Assembly: GCA_019634345.1 (NCBI GenBank)
Contig: JAHQVL010000074.1
Span: 1-55,417 of the forward strand
DNA length: 55,417 nt
DNA from: Rhodothermaceae bacterium
GTDB lineage: Bacteria > Bacteroidota > Rhodothermia > Rhodothermales > JAHQVL01
Direction: 5' to 3'
Positions 7,562 through 17,387 of the stretch are shown one piece after another. Below the pieces are notes generated by a model, which was given only the letters and a program-made list of their open reading frames with translations, was not told the origin of the DNA and ran no database searches. The position numbers were made by a program, and so were the translations under genes. Within the stretch, counting starts at the first letter, position 1, and each line of letters begins with the position of its first letter.

Positions 7562-8119
7562 TTATCCTGTGCTTTTCTCACGATGTTGAGTTTCTAATGT
7601 GCTAAGGATACCCTGAATTTGATGCATGTGCTTATCAAAATGGATTTGAAGCATGTAAATCGCTTCCGAAGGAGTTATCGGCCCTGAAACGGGGTGGATG
7701 AATACGGCTTTTTTTAGATCGGGTTGTGAACGGTTCAGGATGAATTCGCGTAGCCATATTTGATTTTGATTCCAGGAACCAAGCAAGTCACTGAGAGAAG
7801 TTAGGCCAGTGGGTTTCATGTTCTTGTCTGGAACGTCTACTTTAAATCGGCGGCTTTTGAGGATAAATATGACTACCCGGTAAAGGAGTCTATTACTGAG
7901 TCCTTTCTTGATAGGTATTAAAGACTCTGGATCGGGGAAGCCTTTAAATACGATCTTCTCAGCCAAAACGAGGTGTTCTACAATTTCAAGAATAGACCAG
8001 GAGCCTGGTGTAGGACGGGTTGATAGTTGTTCAGGAGTTAGTTGGTTTAACTGGTTTACAAAAGACTGTCTGTCTATTGAGAACGCATCGAGCCGGCTTA
8101 GCAGTTTTGTTTTAATCAT
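7562..8119 (-). CDS. DinB-like superfamily protein
   Basis: This 185-residue protein fits the DinB/YfiT four-helix-bundle fold. Its N-terminal part has the family pattern of L-x-P-E-Q-L followed by P-G-S-W-S-I-L-E-I-V-E-H-L-V-L-A-E, where the His is one of the usual metal ligands, and near the C-terminus I-H-F-D-K-H-M-H-Q-I supplies the second His cluster. Members are metal-dependent thiol transferases or proteins of unknown role, often stress-associated. The gene ends four bases from the end of the small hypothetical gene on the other strand. The next gene upstream on the same strand is the Cas2-like protein, 24 bases away, so the two may share a transcript. Confidence 0.75.
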   Translation of the reverse strand: MIKTKLLSRLDAFSIDRQSFVNQLNQLTPEQLSTRPTPGSWSILEIVEHLVLAEKIVFKGFPDPESLIPIKKGLSNRLLYRVVIFILKSRRFKVDVPDKNMKPTGLTSLSDLLGSWNQNQIWLREFILNRSQPDLKKAVFIHPVSGPITPSEAIYMLQIHFDKHMHQIQGILSTLETQHREKSTG

Positions 8120-8143
8120 GAATTAAGATGCGTTAGCCAATAT

Positions 8144-8674
8144 TTACCCTTCTCGCCACACAGCTTGATTTCCGGTGCTATCAAAGACACATAACTTGTC
8201 TCCACTTTCAAGAGCACCGAGCATATAATAAAAGGCGTCTTTTGATGAAATAGAGGCGCTTATATACCAGGTCGATTTACTGATAGGCGCCCAGGTGCCC
8301 AGATTGGTGATGTGCTCCAGGACTTTTTGCTGGTTTTTGTCCGGTTGATCAAGGGAGAAGGAGATAAAGATATTGTTCTGATAGGTCCATTGGGCAGCAA
8401 GAAGATCGGAAAGGGGTTGCCTGAGATGCCATTTTGCATAACGAGCGACAGGATCGAGCACTAAGAGCCCCGCCGTGCTATCTATTCGTCTATCCATCAT
8501 CGACGTATTGATCACTCTGAAGGATTCCTGAAGGTCCTGGCTAGAGCGTAAGTGCCATAAAGCGGTTCCGAGATAGACTGAGGGTCCGAGGGATTCAATT
8601 ACAGGTAGTACAGTTTTGTATCCGGGGTCCTTCTCCTGCAAACCGAGCGCCACATACAATGGGGTGTTTTCCAT
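8144..8674 (-). CDS. Tandem Cas2/SinR-like (ferredoxin-fold) protein
   Basis: Residues 100-176 match the stand-alone SinR/Cas2-like family: a first strand I-F-I-S-F-S-L, a helix Q-K-V-L-E-H-I-T-N-L-G, the S-T-W-Y-I-S strand, a helix, and the closing G-D-K-L-C-V-F-D plus A-V-W strands. Residues 5-84 repeat the same order: L-Y-V-A-L-G-L, a helix ending I-E-S-L-G, T-A-L-W-H-L, a longer helix, then A-G-L-L-V-L-D and A-K-W-H-L. I infer an internal duplication that folds as a fused dimer. The Asp that ends strand one in active Cas2 nucleases is not in register in either copy, so nuclease activity is doubtful. No cas genes are nearby. Confidence 0.6.
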   Translation of the reverse strand: MENTPLYVALGLQEKDPGYKTVLPVIESLGPSVYLGTALWHLRSSQDLQESFRVINTSMMDRRIDSTAGLLVLDPVARYAKWHLRQPLSDLLAAQWTYQNNIFISFSLDQPDKNQQKVLEHITNLGTWAPISKSTWYISASISSKDAFYYMLGALESGDKLCVFDSTGNQAVWREG

Positions 8675-8848
8675 CTATTGTGTTTCGGCTAGTGTTTCGA
8701 TGAGCGAGCGTTCGTATTAGTAAACGAAATAAAGAGATAAAAGGGTGTGGCAATCCTGTAAAAGAATTGAAACGATCCTGTTTCTCAGTGTCATCGAAGA
8801 AGAACCATTATACTGGATTGGAGGAGAAGAACCGGGATACAAAGAATT

Positions 8849-9292
8849 CTAATTTAGTACGCCTTTCTTTTTTGCATTGGATGAGAACCAGACGAGGTAG
8901 GCGCCAATGGTTACAATCAGTAGAGGAAGTATTGCCGCCGTTGGGCCCAACACTTCTAGAGCCGAAGACATGAAGAGGTTATATCCTGCTTGGATTGCAA
9001 TAGCTACAAGGGAAACGATAAATACAGGATAAGCGAGAGATTTTTGCATAAGAAGGAGCACACAGCCAAGTAATCCACCAAATACGGCAATGGCAAAAGC
9101 AGAAGTTACAAGGGTAGGGACGTTTGTATACAATGCTTGCTCTGCTTCAGGCAAAGCAGCCAATGCCGCTTCGCTCATGGTTACGTTCATAATGTAGGAT
9201 GAAACGCCTATGAGATTCCAAAGTAGTGCGACAACGCTTATGATCCAAAATGAACGTGAGACGGTTGATTGGGTTGCAGTTAGTTCGGTCAT
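8849..9292 (-). CDS. Four-span inner-membrane protein of unknown function
   Basis: This 147-residue protein has four predicted membrane helices (about residues 13-35, 60-82, 87-107 and 115-135) joined by short loops. An extracytoplasmic-looking loop after helix one is rich in Ala and Glu (E-A-A-L-A-A-L-P-E-A-E-Q-A-L-Y). The C-terminus is basic (N-A-K-K-K-G), which suits a cytoplasmic end. Similar small four-helix proteins are common in Bacteroidota and are sometimes misnamed sugar transporters; no function is established. It is monocistronic, reading away from lon with a terminator hairpin between them. Confidence 0.7.
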   Translation of the reverse strand: MTELTATQSTVSRSFWIISVVALLWNLIGVSSYIMNVTMSEAALAALPEAEQALYTNVPTLVTSAFAIAVFGGLLGCVLLLMQKSLAYPVFIVSLVAIAIQAGYNLFMSSALEVLGPTAAILPLLIVTIGAYLVWFSSNAKKKGVLN

Positions 9293-9376
9293 GGTACTTT
9301 AACTGTGTTGTTCATATCGATTGGTGACCATGAAGTATACGAATTCCCTGTGACATCCTACTGGCACCACCTATAG

Positions 9377-9406
9377 AAAAAAGAGACGCCCTGAATAAGG
9401 CGTCTC
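9377..9406 (-). terminator. Intrinsic terminator after lon
   Basis: A perfect 8-bp stem, GAGACGCC at 9383-9390 and GGCGTCTC at 9399-9406, encloses an 8-base loop. On the minus strand the stem is followed by six consecutive T (9382 down to 9377). It lies 39 bases past the lon stop and ends that transcript. Confidence 0.85.
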
Positions 9407-9444
9407 CTTAATTGTGTACGTACTCTGAAGAAGTAGAGGCGATG

Positions 9445-11964
9445 TTAGTCAGTCACTACAGATTCTTCGTGTATCAATGTACCGTTGCTAGCTGCTTTAT
9501 CTTTTTCAGGCCGTTCATTTTCTGGAACAGCGAAGAACTCTTCTACATCGGCCATTGCTTCATCTAACAGGACTTGATCCAGGACCTCACTCATTCGCTT
9601 GACATACTGGACATCTAGGCCTTGGAGAACATCTGGATCAATCTCCTCAATGTCTTTCCTGTTCTTCTCTGGAAGTAGTACGAGTTCAATACCTGCGCGT
9701 TTTGCCGCAAGTACTTTCTCTTTGATTCCTCCAACGGGTAAAACAAGTCCCCTAAGGGTGATCTCACCCGTCATCGCAAGCGTGTGTTTGACGCGGCGTT
9801 GAGTATAGATTGAGACCAGGGCAGAGAGCAATGTCACACCAGCTGAAGGGCCATCTTTGGGGATTGATCCTGCAGGAATGTGAACGTGTACGTCCCAGTA
9901 TTTAAAGGCATCGTATGGAATACCAAGGGTTTTGTAATGTGACTTTACATAAGAGAATGCTGCCTGTGCAGACTCTTTCATGACGTCACCGAGTTGACCC
10001 GTTAAAATCAGCCGGCCGGTTCCCCGGAGTACAGACGCTTCGATAAATAGGATGTCTCCACCAACAGGTGTCCAGGCCAGTCCAGTGGCAACGCCAGGTA
10101 CTTCCGTGCGTTCGGCGGTATCTGAGAAGTAGCGCCTTGCATTGAGGTATTCCTTTATGTCGCCCTCAATGATGTCTGCAGATTCCAGCTCTGCAGTAGC
10201 CACTTTTTTGGCAACACCTCGTGCAACAGCACCAAGTGCTCTTTCTAATTGGCGAACACCGGATTCGCGGGTATATCCATCGATAATCAAGCTAATGGCG
10301 TCGTCTTCGATAGAAAACTGTTCTTCCTTCAACCCATTTTGCTCAACCTGGCGTGGTACAAGATATTGCTTGGCGATCGCCAGTTTTTCCTCCTGTGTAT
10401 ACCCGGTGATTTCGATCAATTCCATTCGATCCCTAAGAGGATTTGGAATCCGTTCCAGGAAATTCGCTGTGGCAATAAACAGAGTTTTGGACAGATCGTA
10501 GTCTAGTTCGAGGTAATGATCGTTAAAGGCATTGTTTTGCTCTGGGTCGAGTACTTCGAGCAATGCGGATGACGGATCACCTCGAAAGTCTGATCCCAGT
10601 TTATCCACTTCGTCCAGCATAATGACTGGATTTGAAGTACCTGCTTTTTTCAATGCCTTGATAATACGACCAGGGAGCGCGCCAACGTAGGTGCGCCGGT
10701 GCCCTCTGATTTCTGCTTCATCACGAACACCACCGAGACTCATGCGCACGAATTCCCTGCCTAGTGCACGAGCAATGCTTTTTCCGAGGCTCGTTTTACC
10801 GACTCCAGGAGGGCCATGGAAGCACAGGATAGGGGCCTTCATGTCACCTTTCAGCTTCAGTACAGCAAGGTATTCGAGGATGCGTTTTTTGACACGCTCA
10901 AGCCCATAGTGGTCCTCATCGAGGACAGATTCTGCACGCACGATATCAAGATCGTCCTCAGAATATTCTAACCACGGCAGGTCAAGAATCCAGTCGACAT
11001 AATTTCGTGTTACGGCATAATCAGGAGAAGCTGGGTTGGTTCTCCCTAATTTTTCCAGTTCTTTTTTGAGCGTTTCGCGGACATGGTCCGGCAGGCTCTT
11101 CTTGTTGGCCCTCTCTTTTAATTCACCTACTTCTGCTTCGCCTCCTTCTGCTTCACCAAGTTCTTCCTGGATTGTTTTCATTTGTTGACGAAGCAGATAC
11201 TCACGCTGCTGTTTGTCGACATCCGTTTTAACCTTGGATCGAATCTCCTCAGAAAGCTGGAGAACCTGCAATTCACGGTTTAGATGCTGCAAGACGAGTT
11301 CAGCTCGCTCAACGAGAGGGATCGTTTCGAGTAAACTTTGTTTTTCGTTTACCTCTATTTGCAGGTTTGAGGCAATAAAGTGAATAAGGAACGTAGGTGA
11401 TTCAATGTTTTGAATTGCGTACGCTGCTTCACTAGGGAGATTAGGAGACAGGTTGACGATCTGAATAGCCAGTTCCTTGATAGAGCGGATGAGTGCATCC
11501 AGTTCTATTTCATCCGTATCGTACTCTTCTTCAACGGCCTCCACCTCTGCAATAAAGTAGGGGTCATCTTGTATGTATTTCTTGGTCCGGAAGCGACGTT
11601 TGCCCTGGATGACGATGGACTTAGAGCCGTCCGGCATTTTGATCAATTTGAGTATGGAAGCAGCCGTGCCGTATTCAAATAAATCGTCGGGGGTTGGATC
11701 TTCTAATTCACTACTTTTTTGGGCGATGACACCTATCAACGAATCATCTCCAAACGCATCTTTAACCAACTTTAGTGATGCATCTCGCCCCACAGTTATA
11801 GGTAATACAACCCCAGGAAACAGGACTGTATTCCTGAGAGCAAGTATGGGTACAGCGTCCGGAATTTCGGACGTACTCATTTCCTTCTCCTCATCCGCAG
11901 TGGGTAACGGGATACTTTGCTCCGGGTCGTCGTCTATCATCAAGTATAAATTTTGATCGATCAT
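9445..11964 (-). CDS. lon: ATP-dependent protease Lon
   Basis: This is a cytoplasmic AAA+ serine protease that degrades misfolded and regulatory proteins. The 839-residue chain has the LON substrate-binding domain (about 38-240) with the L-R-N-T-V-L-F-P-G signature, a coiled linker, an AAA+ module with Walker A G-P-P-G-V-G-K-T at 384-391, and a proteolytic domain. The catalytic dyad is Ser707 in D-G-P-S-A-G and Lys750 in G-G-I-K-E-K. The N-terminal 30 residues are acidic and may be an extension; an internal ATG at the M-S-T-S-E-I position is an alternative start. The acidic tail after about residue 800 is also common in this lineage. It is a single gene. Confidence 0.97.
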   Translation of the reverse strand: MIDQNLYLMIDDDPEQSIPLPTADEEKEMSTSEIPDAVPILALRNTVLFPGVVLPITVGRDASLKLVKDAFGDDSLIGVIAQKSSELEDPTPDDLFEYGTAASILKLIKMPDGSKSIVIQGKRRFRTKKYIQDDPYFIAEVEAVEEEYDTDEIELDALIRSIKELAIQIVNLSPNLPSEAAYAIQNIESPTFLIHFIASNLQIEVNEKQSLLETIPLVERAELVLQHLNRELQVLQLSEEIRSKVKTDVDKQQREYLLRQQMKTIQEELGEAEGGEAEVGELKERANKKSLPDHVRETLKKELEKLGRTNPASPDYAVTRNYVDWILDLPWLEYSEDDLDIVRAESVLDEDHYGLERVKKRILEYLAVLKLKGDMKAPILCFHGPPGVGKTSLGKSIARALGREFVRMSLGGVRDEAEIRGHRRTYVGALPGRIIKALKKAGTSNPVIMLDEVDKLGSDFRGDPSSALLEVLDPEQNNAFNDHYLELDYDLSKTLFIATANFLERIPNPLRDRMELIEITGYTQEEKLAIAKQYLVPRQVEQNGLKEEQFSIEDDAISLIIDGYTRESGVRQLERALGAVARGVAKKVATAELESADIIEGDIKEYLNARRYFSDTAERTEVPGVATGLAWTPVGGDILFIEASVLRGTGRLILTGQLGDVMKESAQAAFSYVKSHYKTLGIPYDAFKYWDVHVHIPAGSIPKDGPSAGVTLLSALVSIYTQRRVKHTLAMTGEITLRGLVLPVGGIKEKVLAAKRAGIELVLLPEKNRKDIEEIDPDVLQGLDVQYVKRMSEVLDQVLLDEAMADVEEFFAVPENERPEKDKAASNGTLIHEESVVTD

Positions 11965-11976
11965 ATGTTGTTTGGC

Positions 11977-11989
11977 CTACCTCAGGTAG
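11977..11989. promoter_or_regulatory. Short palindrome just upstream of lon
   Basis: CTACCT-C-AGGTAG is a perfect inverted repeat with a one-base centre, 13 bases from the lon start codon. It could be a small operator or part of a leader hairpin over the ribosome entry site. It does not match the CIRCE heat-shock element. At this length chance occurrence is possible. Confidence 0.25.
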
Positions 11990-12167
11990 TTGCTCAATAA
12001 TCAGCCTGTTTAATGGTACCAGCTGTTCTGCCAAAATGTATCACAAATATCACATAAAATGGCAATTTTGAAAAGTCAAAAACCAGGCCAAAGGGAATGG
12101 TATGACATTATGACGGTAATGCAGTAATAGGTGTAATGTACGGGACGTATGGGTAAGAAATACGCGC

Positions 12168-13652
12168 TTAATTGACACACTGCCTGGTGAGAAGAAGATC
12201 ATCGATCACGCGCTGCAGGTCTTCAAGGAAAAACGGCTTCCCAATGATGGCATCTATCTCCTCCATTTGATATTCAAATTCTGTATCACCAGTTACAAGA
12301 ACAATGGGAAGATCAGGGTTTGTTTGCCTGATGGCTTGAGCAAGTTGATGGCCGTTCATTTCAGGCATTCCGTGATCTGTAAACACGATATCAACTTGTT
12401 TAGTTTTCAACTGATCCAACGCCTCATAACCAGAGGAAGCGACAGATACCGAGTGCCCTTTAGTTTTAAGTAAATTTGCCAAAATATTTCGAACACCGGG
12501 TTCATCATCCACTGCTAAAATAGTGACAGGTTTACTCTCTACACGCTTGTCCGAACTATTTTGGGGCGCCTCTTCGATGTCGGACGCATTGAAGGTAAGG
12601 ATAAATGTGGTGCCCTGTCCGATTTCTGACTCTACCTTCATCTTAGCGTCATGGTTTTGAATGATGCTCATACAAATAGAAAGCCCCATGCCCGTGCCAT
12701 GTTCACCCTTGGTGGTAAACATAGGTTCAAAGATCCGTTGTTTTACCCTGTCAGGCATTCCATTACCGGTGTCGATAACCTGGATGATAATCTGGCTATC
12801 TTTATTTATAGATCCTTTGATGGTCAATTGACCACCCCGCGGCATGGCCTGGACAGCGTTTGTGATGAGGTTAATGAAAACTTCCTTGAGTTCAACAGCT
12901 GATCCCCAAATCGGAGGCAATTCGTCGAATTGAGTGACTAAGTCGATCTCTATACCCGTGCGGCGTGGCTCATTATACCAATAGGGCTTCGTGAAGGAAA
13001 CACAATCTTCTATCAATTCAGCTAAGTCCAGCAACGCGAACGAAGACGTTTTTTCGTTTCTGATGTAGCTCTTGATGCTTTTTGTCATCGATGCGCCATC
13101 AAGAGCCGCTTTTCGAATAGTTTTAAGGATGGTTTTTAGTTCGACGTTTCCTTCGGGGAGCAGGTTGGAGAGTTTGATGATTTCAAGATTGCCCAAAACA
13201 TTGGTCAGCATGTTATTGACCTCGTGGATGAGTCCCAACGTCATCCGACCAATATTTTCAACCCGTATTCTCTGTGTTTGATTTAGGACCCAGCTTCCTG
13301 GCTCCACAAGGGCCTCGCCTGTAACTGTAATACATCGCTGGTGCTCTGATTGAGTGTTGGGGTAGGCAGTAGGAATAAAGTGGAGTAGGATGGGTAGGGG
13401 TTGATCTCGGTTTACTAACTGTACAAAAAAGACTTGATTGGTGACGAGCGTTCCTTTTGCTGCATCATTGAGATACTGGTTGGAAAGTTGTTGGTCGGAA
13501 GCTGACATACCCGACCATATGTCAGAGGAATTTCCGAAAACTGATTTCCAGGCGTTATTTCTCTCCTGAATGGCTAAATCGGGTCCAAAGCAAGCAACAA
13601 GTAGTTCTGTTCCTACGGGGAAAGGAGATTCGTGATTACTATCTAAATTCAT
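12168..13652 (-). CDS. Hybrid sensor histidine kinase with C-terminal receiver
   Basis: This 494-residue two-component protein lacks membrane segments and so is cytoplasmic. Residues 1-120 look like a divergent PAS-type sensor. The dimerisation box has the phospho-accepting His143 in G-L-I-H-E-V-N-N. It is followed by a HATPase domain with an N box (N-L-I-T-N-A-V-Q-A-M), a G1 box (D-T-G-N-G-M) and a G2 box (G-T-G-M-G-L-S). A receiver domain occupies about 375-490, with Asp426 in F-T-D-H-G-M-P as phospho-acceptor and a Thr and Lys in the usual later positions. No output regulator is adjacent. H-E-V-N-N kinases of this kind often feed a separate phosphotransfer protein; the signal sensed is unknown. 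Confidence 0.9.
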   Translation of the reverse strand: MNLDSNHESPFPVGTELLVACFGPDLAIQERNNAWKSVFGNSSDIWSGMSASDQQLSNQYLNDAAKGTLVTNQVFFVQLVNRDQPLPILLHFIPTAYPNTQSEHQRCITVTGEALVEPGSWVLNQTQRIRVENIGRMTLGLIHEVNNMLTNVLGNLEIIKLSNLLPEGNVELKTILKTIRKAALDGASMTKSIKSYIRNEKTSSFALLDLAELIEDCVSFTKPYWYNEPRRTGIEIDLVTQFDELPPIWGSAVELKEVFINLITNAVQAMPRGGQLTIKGSINKDSQIIIQVIDTGNGMPDRVKQRIFEPMFTTKGEHGTGMGLSICMSIIQNHDAKMKVESEIGQGTTFILTFNASDIEEAPQNSSDKRVESKPVTILAVDDEPGVRNILANLLKTKGHSVSVASSGYEALDQLKTKQVDIVFTDHGMPEMNGHQLAQAIRQTNPDLPIVLVTGDTEFEYQMEEIDAIIGKPFFLEDLQRVIDDLLLTRQCVN

Positions 13653-13902
13653 AGTAGGCCAAGAGTAGAGTTGAGAAGTGTGTAAAGGGGTATGAGGAGA
13701 AATGCGTAAGAACCATAGAGGGGCTCTTGGGGCTGTCGCTAAAAAGAGAAGTGTTGCACAAGCGACGTCTACAGGGCTCTCACTTTCTTAACCTGACATT
13801 GTTTCGTTGACAGGGAATTGTTGAAACCCACTTTAAATCCAGGGGTATGTACGCCTTCACTATCCTGTATGCACTTCCACTTAATTTGGTATCGACACTG
13901 CA

Positions 13903-15312
13903 ATGTGGCATGAAAATATTTTAGGTACTATCGGTAATACGCCCCTCGTTCGAATAAATAAATTAACCAAAGGCTTGCCCTGTACTGTGCTTGCTAAAGT
14001 TGAATTCTTTAATCCAGGTGCGTCGATCAAGGACCGCATTGGAGTGAGCATGGTAGAGCAGGCAGAAAAGGACGGGCTTCTAAAACCAGGTGGGACCATT
14101 ATAGAAGGTACCAGTGGAAATACAGGAGCAGGTCTTGCACTTGTGGCGATATCTAAGGGGTATCGATGTATCTTCACAACAACGGACAAGCAAAGCCAGG
14201 AAAAAATTGATGTTTTGCAGGCTCTTGGTGCAGAGGTAATTGTTTGCCCTACGAATGTGGAGCCGGATGATCCAAGGTCCTACTACTCGGTGGCCAAGAG
14301 ACTATCCGAAGAAATCCCCAACTCTTTTTATCCAAACCAGTACGATAATCTTGCGAATACTGAAGCGCATTACAAAACGACTGGCGTTGAGATTTGGCAA
14401 CAGACGGAAGGTAAGGTAACGCACTTCATTGCGGGCGCAGGGACTGGAGGTACAATATCAGGGACGTCTCGCTATTTGAAAGAGCAAAACCCGGATATTA
14501 AAGTTGTTGGTGTTGATCCCTATGGATCTGTTTATTACAAGTATTTTCATGCAAAAGAGTTTGATGCCGATGAAATTTACCCTTATCTGACGGAGGGCGT
14601 TGGTGAAGATATACTTGCAGGTAATATGGATTTTAATATTGTGGATGACTATGTCCGTGTAACTGACAAGGAATCCATGATTATGACACGTCGGCTAGCG
14701 CGGCAAGAGGGGATGTTTGTTGGGCAATCGTGTGGAATGGCAATGGCAGGTGCTATTCAGTGGTTAAAAGCCAATGAGAGTAACTTGAAGGAAAGCGATG
14801 TTGTTGTGGTTATTTTGCCTGACTCAGGATTCCGATACTTATCAAAAACCTACAACGATAAGTGGATGCAAACCAACGGGTTTGTAGAGAACACCTCGCG
14901 GATTAGTGTTAAGAATGTGATCGAACTGAGGCGGCGTACAAATGACGTAGTGTATGTAGCTCCCAGCGATTCGCTTGGGGATGCAATATCTGTAATGACG
15001 GACCACGGCATCTCGCAGGTACCGGTGTTGTCTGATGGCGAAGTAGTGGGAAGTTTAAATGAGTCTCGTATTTTGAATAGACTGATTGAGTCTCCAGAGT
15101 CTCGGGATGAAAAAGTAAAAGAGATGATGGGAGATCCCTTTCCCGTTGTAGCGGACTCTCTTCAGATCGACGAACTTACAGAGCAATTGGATCAGGTTTC
15201 CGGAGCTGTTTTGGTAAGAGACATGGAGAACCACGGATTCCAGATAATTACCCGAAGTGATCTTATTAGCGCATTGGCTAGTTTAGGCAGAACGGCGACT
15301 AACGAAAATTAA
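13903..15312 (+). CDS. cbs: Cystathionine beta-synthase-type PLP enzyme with CBS pair
   Basis: The N-terminal 330 residues are a fold-type II PLP enzyme: I-G-N-T-P-L-V-R at the start, Lys43 in S-I-K-D-R for the Schiff base, E-G-T-S-G-N-T-G for the substrate/phosphate site, and G-A-G-T-G-G-T-I-S-G for phosphate binding. Residues about 345-465 contain two CBS motifs that normally bind adenosyl compounds. This architecture fits cystathionine beta-synthase, which condenses serine and homocysteine. Bacterial homologs can also act as cysteine synthases, so the reaction is inferred. The start ATG is followed at once by W-H-E-N-I-L, the usual family opening. It sits nine bases ahead of a DUF3467 gene. 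Confidence 0.88.
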   Translation: MWHENILGTIGNTPLVRINKLTKGLPCTVLAKVEFFNPGASIKDRIGVSMVEQAEKDGLLKPGGTIIEGTSGNTGAGLALVAISKGYRCIFTTTDKQSQEKIDVLQALGAEVIVCPTNVEPDDPRSYYSVAKRLSEEIPNSFYPNQYDNLANTEAHYKTTGVEIWQQTEGKVTHFIAGAGTGGTISGTSRYLKEQNPDIKVVGVDPYGSVYYKYFHAKEFDADEIYPYLTEGVGEDILAGNMDFNIVDDYVRVTDKESMIMTRRLARQEGMFVGQSCGMAMAGAIQWLKANESNLKESDVVVVILPDSGFRYLSKTYNDKWMQTNGFVENTSRISVKNVIELRRRTNDVVYVAPSDSLGDAISVMTDHGISQVPVLSDGEVVGSLNESRILNRLIESPESRDEKVKEMMGDPFPVVADSLQIDELTEQLDQVSGAVLVRDMENHGFQIITRSDLISALASLGRTATNEN

Positions 15313-15321
15313 TAGACCAGC

Positions 15322-15645
15322 ATGAATGATCAAGATTCCCCCAAAGGACAACAACAGCAGTTAAACATCGAGCTGTCTGAGGAAATTGCAGAAGGAGAGT
15401 ACGCTAATTTAGTAATGATTGCTCACTCTTCGGAAGAGTTCTTTTTGGACTTCATTCGTGTCGTTCCAGGAGTACCAAAAGCGAAGGTGAAAACTCGGGT
15501 CATTATCTCTCCTTCTCACGCAAAACGCTTGCTTGGGGCCTTGGCGGATAACGTAAAACGATATGAAGCGGCAAACGGGCCCGTGTCGACGCAAAATAAT
15601 CCGGGGCCGTCTATTCAGTTTGGCGGTCCAAGCGGGGAAGCCTAG
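15322..15645 (+). CDS. DUF3467 family protein
   Basis: This 107-residue protein has a Gln-rich start, then I-E-L-S-E-E-I-A-E-G-E-Y-A-N-L-V-M-I-A-H-S, F-F-L-D-F-I and V-I-I-S-P-S-H-A-K-R-L-L-x-A-L. These are the signatures of the small DUF3467 family, whose function is unknown and which is widespread in Bacteroidota. The C-terminal tail is Gly/Pro-rich and probably flexible. It follows the cbs gene after nine bases and is closed by a strong hairpin, so the two form an operon. Confidence 0.85.
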   Translation: MNDQDSPKGQQQQLNIELSEEIAEGEYANLVMIAHSSEEFFLDFIRVVPGVPKAKVKTRVIISPSHAKRLLGALADNVKRYEAANGPVSTQNNPGPSIQFGGPSGEA

Positions 15646-15670
15646 AGTATTAAGCCTACATCTAAAACTG

Positions 15671-15700
15671 AAAAAGCCTGGCTATTGAAGCCAGGCTTTT
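15671..15700. terminator. Bidirectional intrinsic terminator between DUF3467 gene and csp
   Basis: An 11-bp stem, AAAAGCCTGGC (15672-15682) and GCCAGGCTTTT (15690-15700), encloses a 7-base loop. T-runs follow on the plus strand (TTTTCCTTTT) and A-runs precede it, giving T-runs on the minus strand. It lies between two convergent genes and should stop both transcripts. Confidence 0.88.
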
Positions 15701-15739
15701 CCTTTTCTCAAGAGCGAGAAATTCTATCTATCATCGAAG

Positions 15740-15949
15740 TTAGCTCAAACGCTGTACATTTGTCGCACTTGGTCCTTTCGGAGTACGCTCAACTTCATAT
15801 TCTACTTCTTCTCCATCTCGCAATCCATCGTCCCAGCCTAGTCCATTTACATTGTTACGATGTACGAATACATCTTTGCTACCGTCTGCTGGTTCAATAA
15901 ATCCGAATCCTTTCTCGGCGTTGAACCACTTTACTTTACCTTGTGACAT
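15740..15949 (-). CDS. Cold shock domain protein (CspA family)
   Basis: This 69-residue single-domain OB-fold protein binds single-stranded RNA and DNA. RNP1 is K-G-F-G-F-I at residues 13-18 and RNP2 is V-F-V-H at 27-30. The preceding K-V-K-W-F-N and the closing G-P-x-A-x-N-V are canonical. Such proteins act as RNA chaperones, and many are not cold-induced. A gap of about 200 bases lies upstream, which would allow the long leader typical of csp mRNAs, though no known leader motif was recognised. Confidence 0.95.
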   Translation of the reverse strand: MSQGKVKWFNAEKGFGFIEPADGSKDVFVHRNNVNGLGWDDGLRDGEEVEYEVERTPKGPSATNVQRLS

Positions 15950-16156
15950 TGTGTCGAATGTTTACTTTACTCACTGAACGCTTACTATACAGGATGTGCC
16001 TGAAAAATCCTGAGCCCCAGGGGTGCTGAAATGTAGTGTCAGCGAAGAGATCTTGAATCAGGTTGAGGCAATGAACCCTCAAAGTCGACGAAGGTTCATG
16101 CAAAATGCAAAATAGTTACATCTGTATCGAATAAAGTGGTAAAATGCACGATTTTT

Positions 16157-17242
16157 TTACTTGCGCGCTCGTATTAGCAAGAACATTCCTAAGGCAAAGA
16201 AGAGAACATGGGGCAGCCAGGCAGCCATTGAAGGGGGGATACTGTTCTCATAGCCAAAGGGCTCAACAACTTTGATTGTAGCGAGGTAAAGGAAAGAAAC
16301 GAGCAGCCCCAGACCTATTTGTATGGCCTGGCCACCTTTCCTTCGGACTGATGCTAGTGGAACGGCGATTAGAACGACAATTAGATTTGCAAAAGGGTAG
16401 GAGAACTTGTTGTAAAAGCCCACCTTTGTTCTGCCCGTATTATTGGCTCCTGAACGCCTAAGCGATTCAATAAACGACTCCGCTTCTGGGATGGTCATGG
16501 ATTCGACCTCGCGTTCAGTTCGGGCGAAGTCCGTTGGGAATACAGTTAAAGTGGTATCTAGATAGTCCTGATGTACAATTTGCGGCCAGGAGTCAGAGGG
16601 AAACGTTCTGGCTGTGACTACTTCCAGCCGCCATGTTTCTGTTGAGTCTACCCAAACCATACGATCTGCATCAATTCTCGCTCTCAAAAATTGGCCGTTT
16701 TCAAAATCTTGAATGGACACATTGTTGGCTACCTTACTAAACCGATCGTAATACCCTACTGCGATCACACTTCCCGGGCTGTTTTGCCGATGAACATCAT
16801 GTAGATCCAATTTGATTTGCTTCCCGCGCAAATACTTCTGCTCAAAATCAATGACTACCTTATTCGTTTTTGGGACAATGTATCCATTGAAATAAAAAAC
16901 AAATGAGGAAACGATAACTCCAACGAATAGAAAGGGAAGCATTATACGGTATAATGACACCCCACTTGTTTGTAGTGCTGCTATCTGAAGCTTCTGGGAT
17001 AGGCGGGACGTGAGATATACCGCAGAAAGAAATACGGCAAGCGGTGAAGTGAGACGAATGATTTCAGGGATGTAGTTGAGGTAATAGACTAGAAATACAT
17101 CCTTCATCGTTGCCCCGCGATCAAAAAAGTCGTCAATGTACTCCACATAATGTAGGACAATGAGGAACAGGATCAGGGCCAATGTTAAATAAACAATCCC
17201 CGTGAAGAACCTAATGATGATATGACGGTCTATGGTGGTCAA
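16157..17242 (-). CDS. LptF/LptG-family permease
   Basis: This 361-residue inner-membrane protein of the YjgP/YjgQ family is a lipopolysaccharide transporter subunit. There are six hydrophobic segments: three in the first 120 residues, including the family start M-T-T-I-D-R-H-I-I-I-R-F, and three in the last 90. A periplasmic beta-jellyroll domain lies between (about 125-265). The K-V-G-F-Y-N-K-F-S-Y-P-F-A-N-L stretch after that domain is a strong family mark. LptF and LptG extract LPS from the inner membrane together with LptB. Only one copy is in the window, so the partner must be elsewhere. The lptD gene lies about 3.5 kb away in a different operon. Confidence 0.88.
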   Translation of the reverse strand: MTTIDRHIIIRFFTGIVYLTLALILFLIVLHYVEYIDDFFDRGATMKDVFLVYYLNYIPEIIRLTSPLAVFLSAVYLTSRLSQKLQIAALQTSGVSLYRIMLPFLFVGVIVSSFVFYFNGYIVPKTNKVVIDFEQKYLRGKQIKLDLHDVHRQNSPGSVIAVGYYDRFSKVANNVSIQDFENGQFLRARIDADRMVWVDSTETWRLEVVTARTFPSDSWPQIVHQDYLDTTLTVFPTDFARTEREVESMTIPEAESFIESLRRSGANNTGRTKVGFYNKFSYPFANLIVVLIAVPLASVRRKGGQAIQIGLGLLVSFLYLATIKVVEPFGYENSIPPSMAAWLPHVLFFALGMFLLIRARK

Positions 17243-17387
17243 AATTACAAAGTATTCATTGAGAATCGACGAAATGAAATAAACTAAACCTTCTATCTAA
17301 GGTTCTAGTGACTAATTTTAACATTCATTCTTTACAAGAGAGTTATACGACGTATTCCTAAGATCGGATCAATTCTAGAGAATATAT

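Noticed and set aside
8767..8973. Short plus-strand frame next to the four-span membrane protein gene
   Set aside because: Half of it overlaps the well-supported membrane protein on the other strand, and its composition is random.
11410..11956. Plus-strand frames inside lon
   Set aside because: They have no family features, and lon is complete and in full register on the minus strand.
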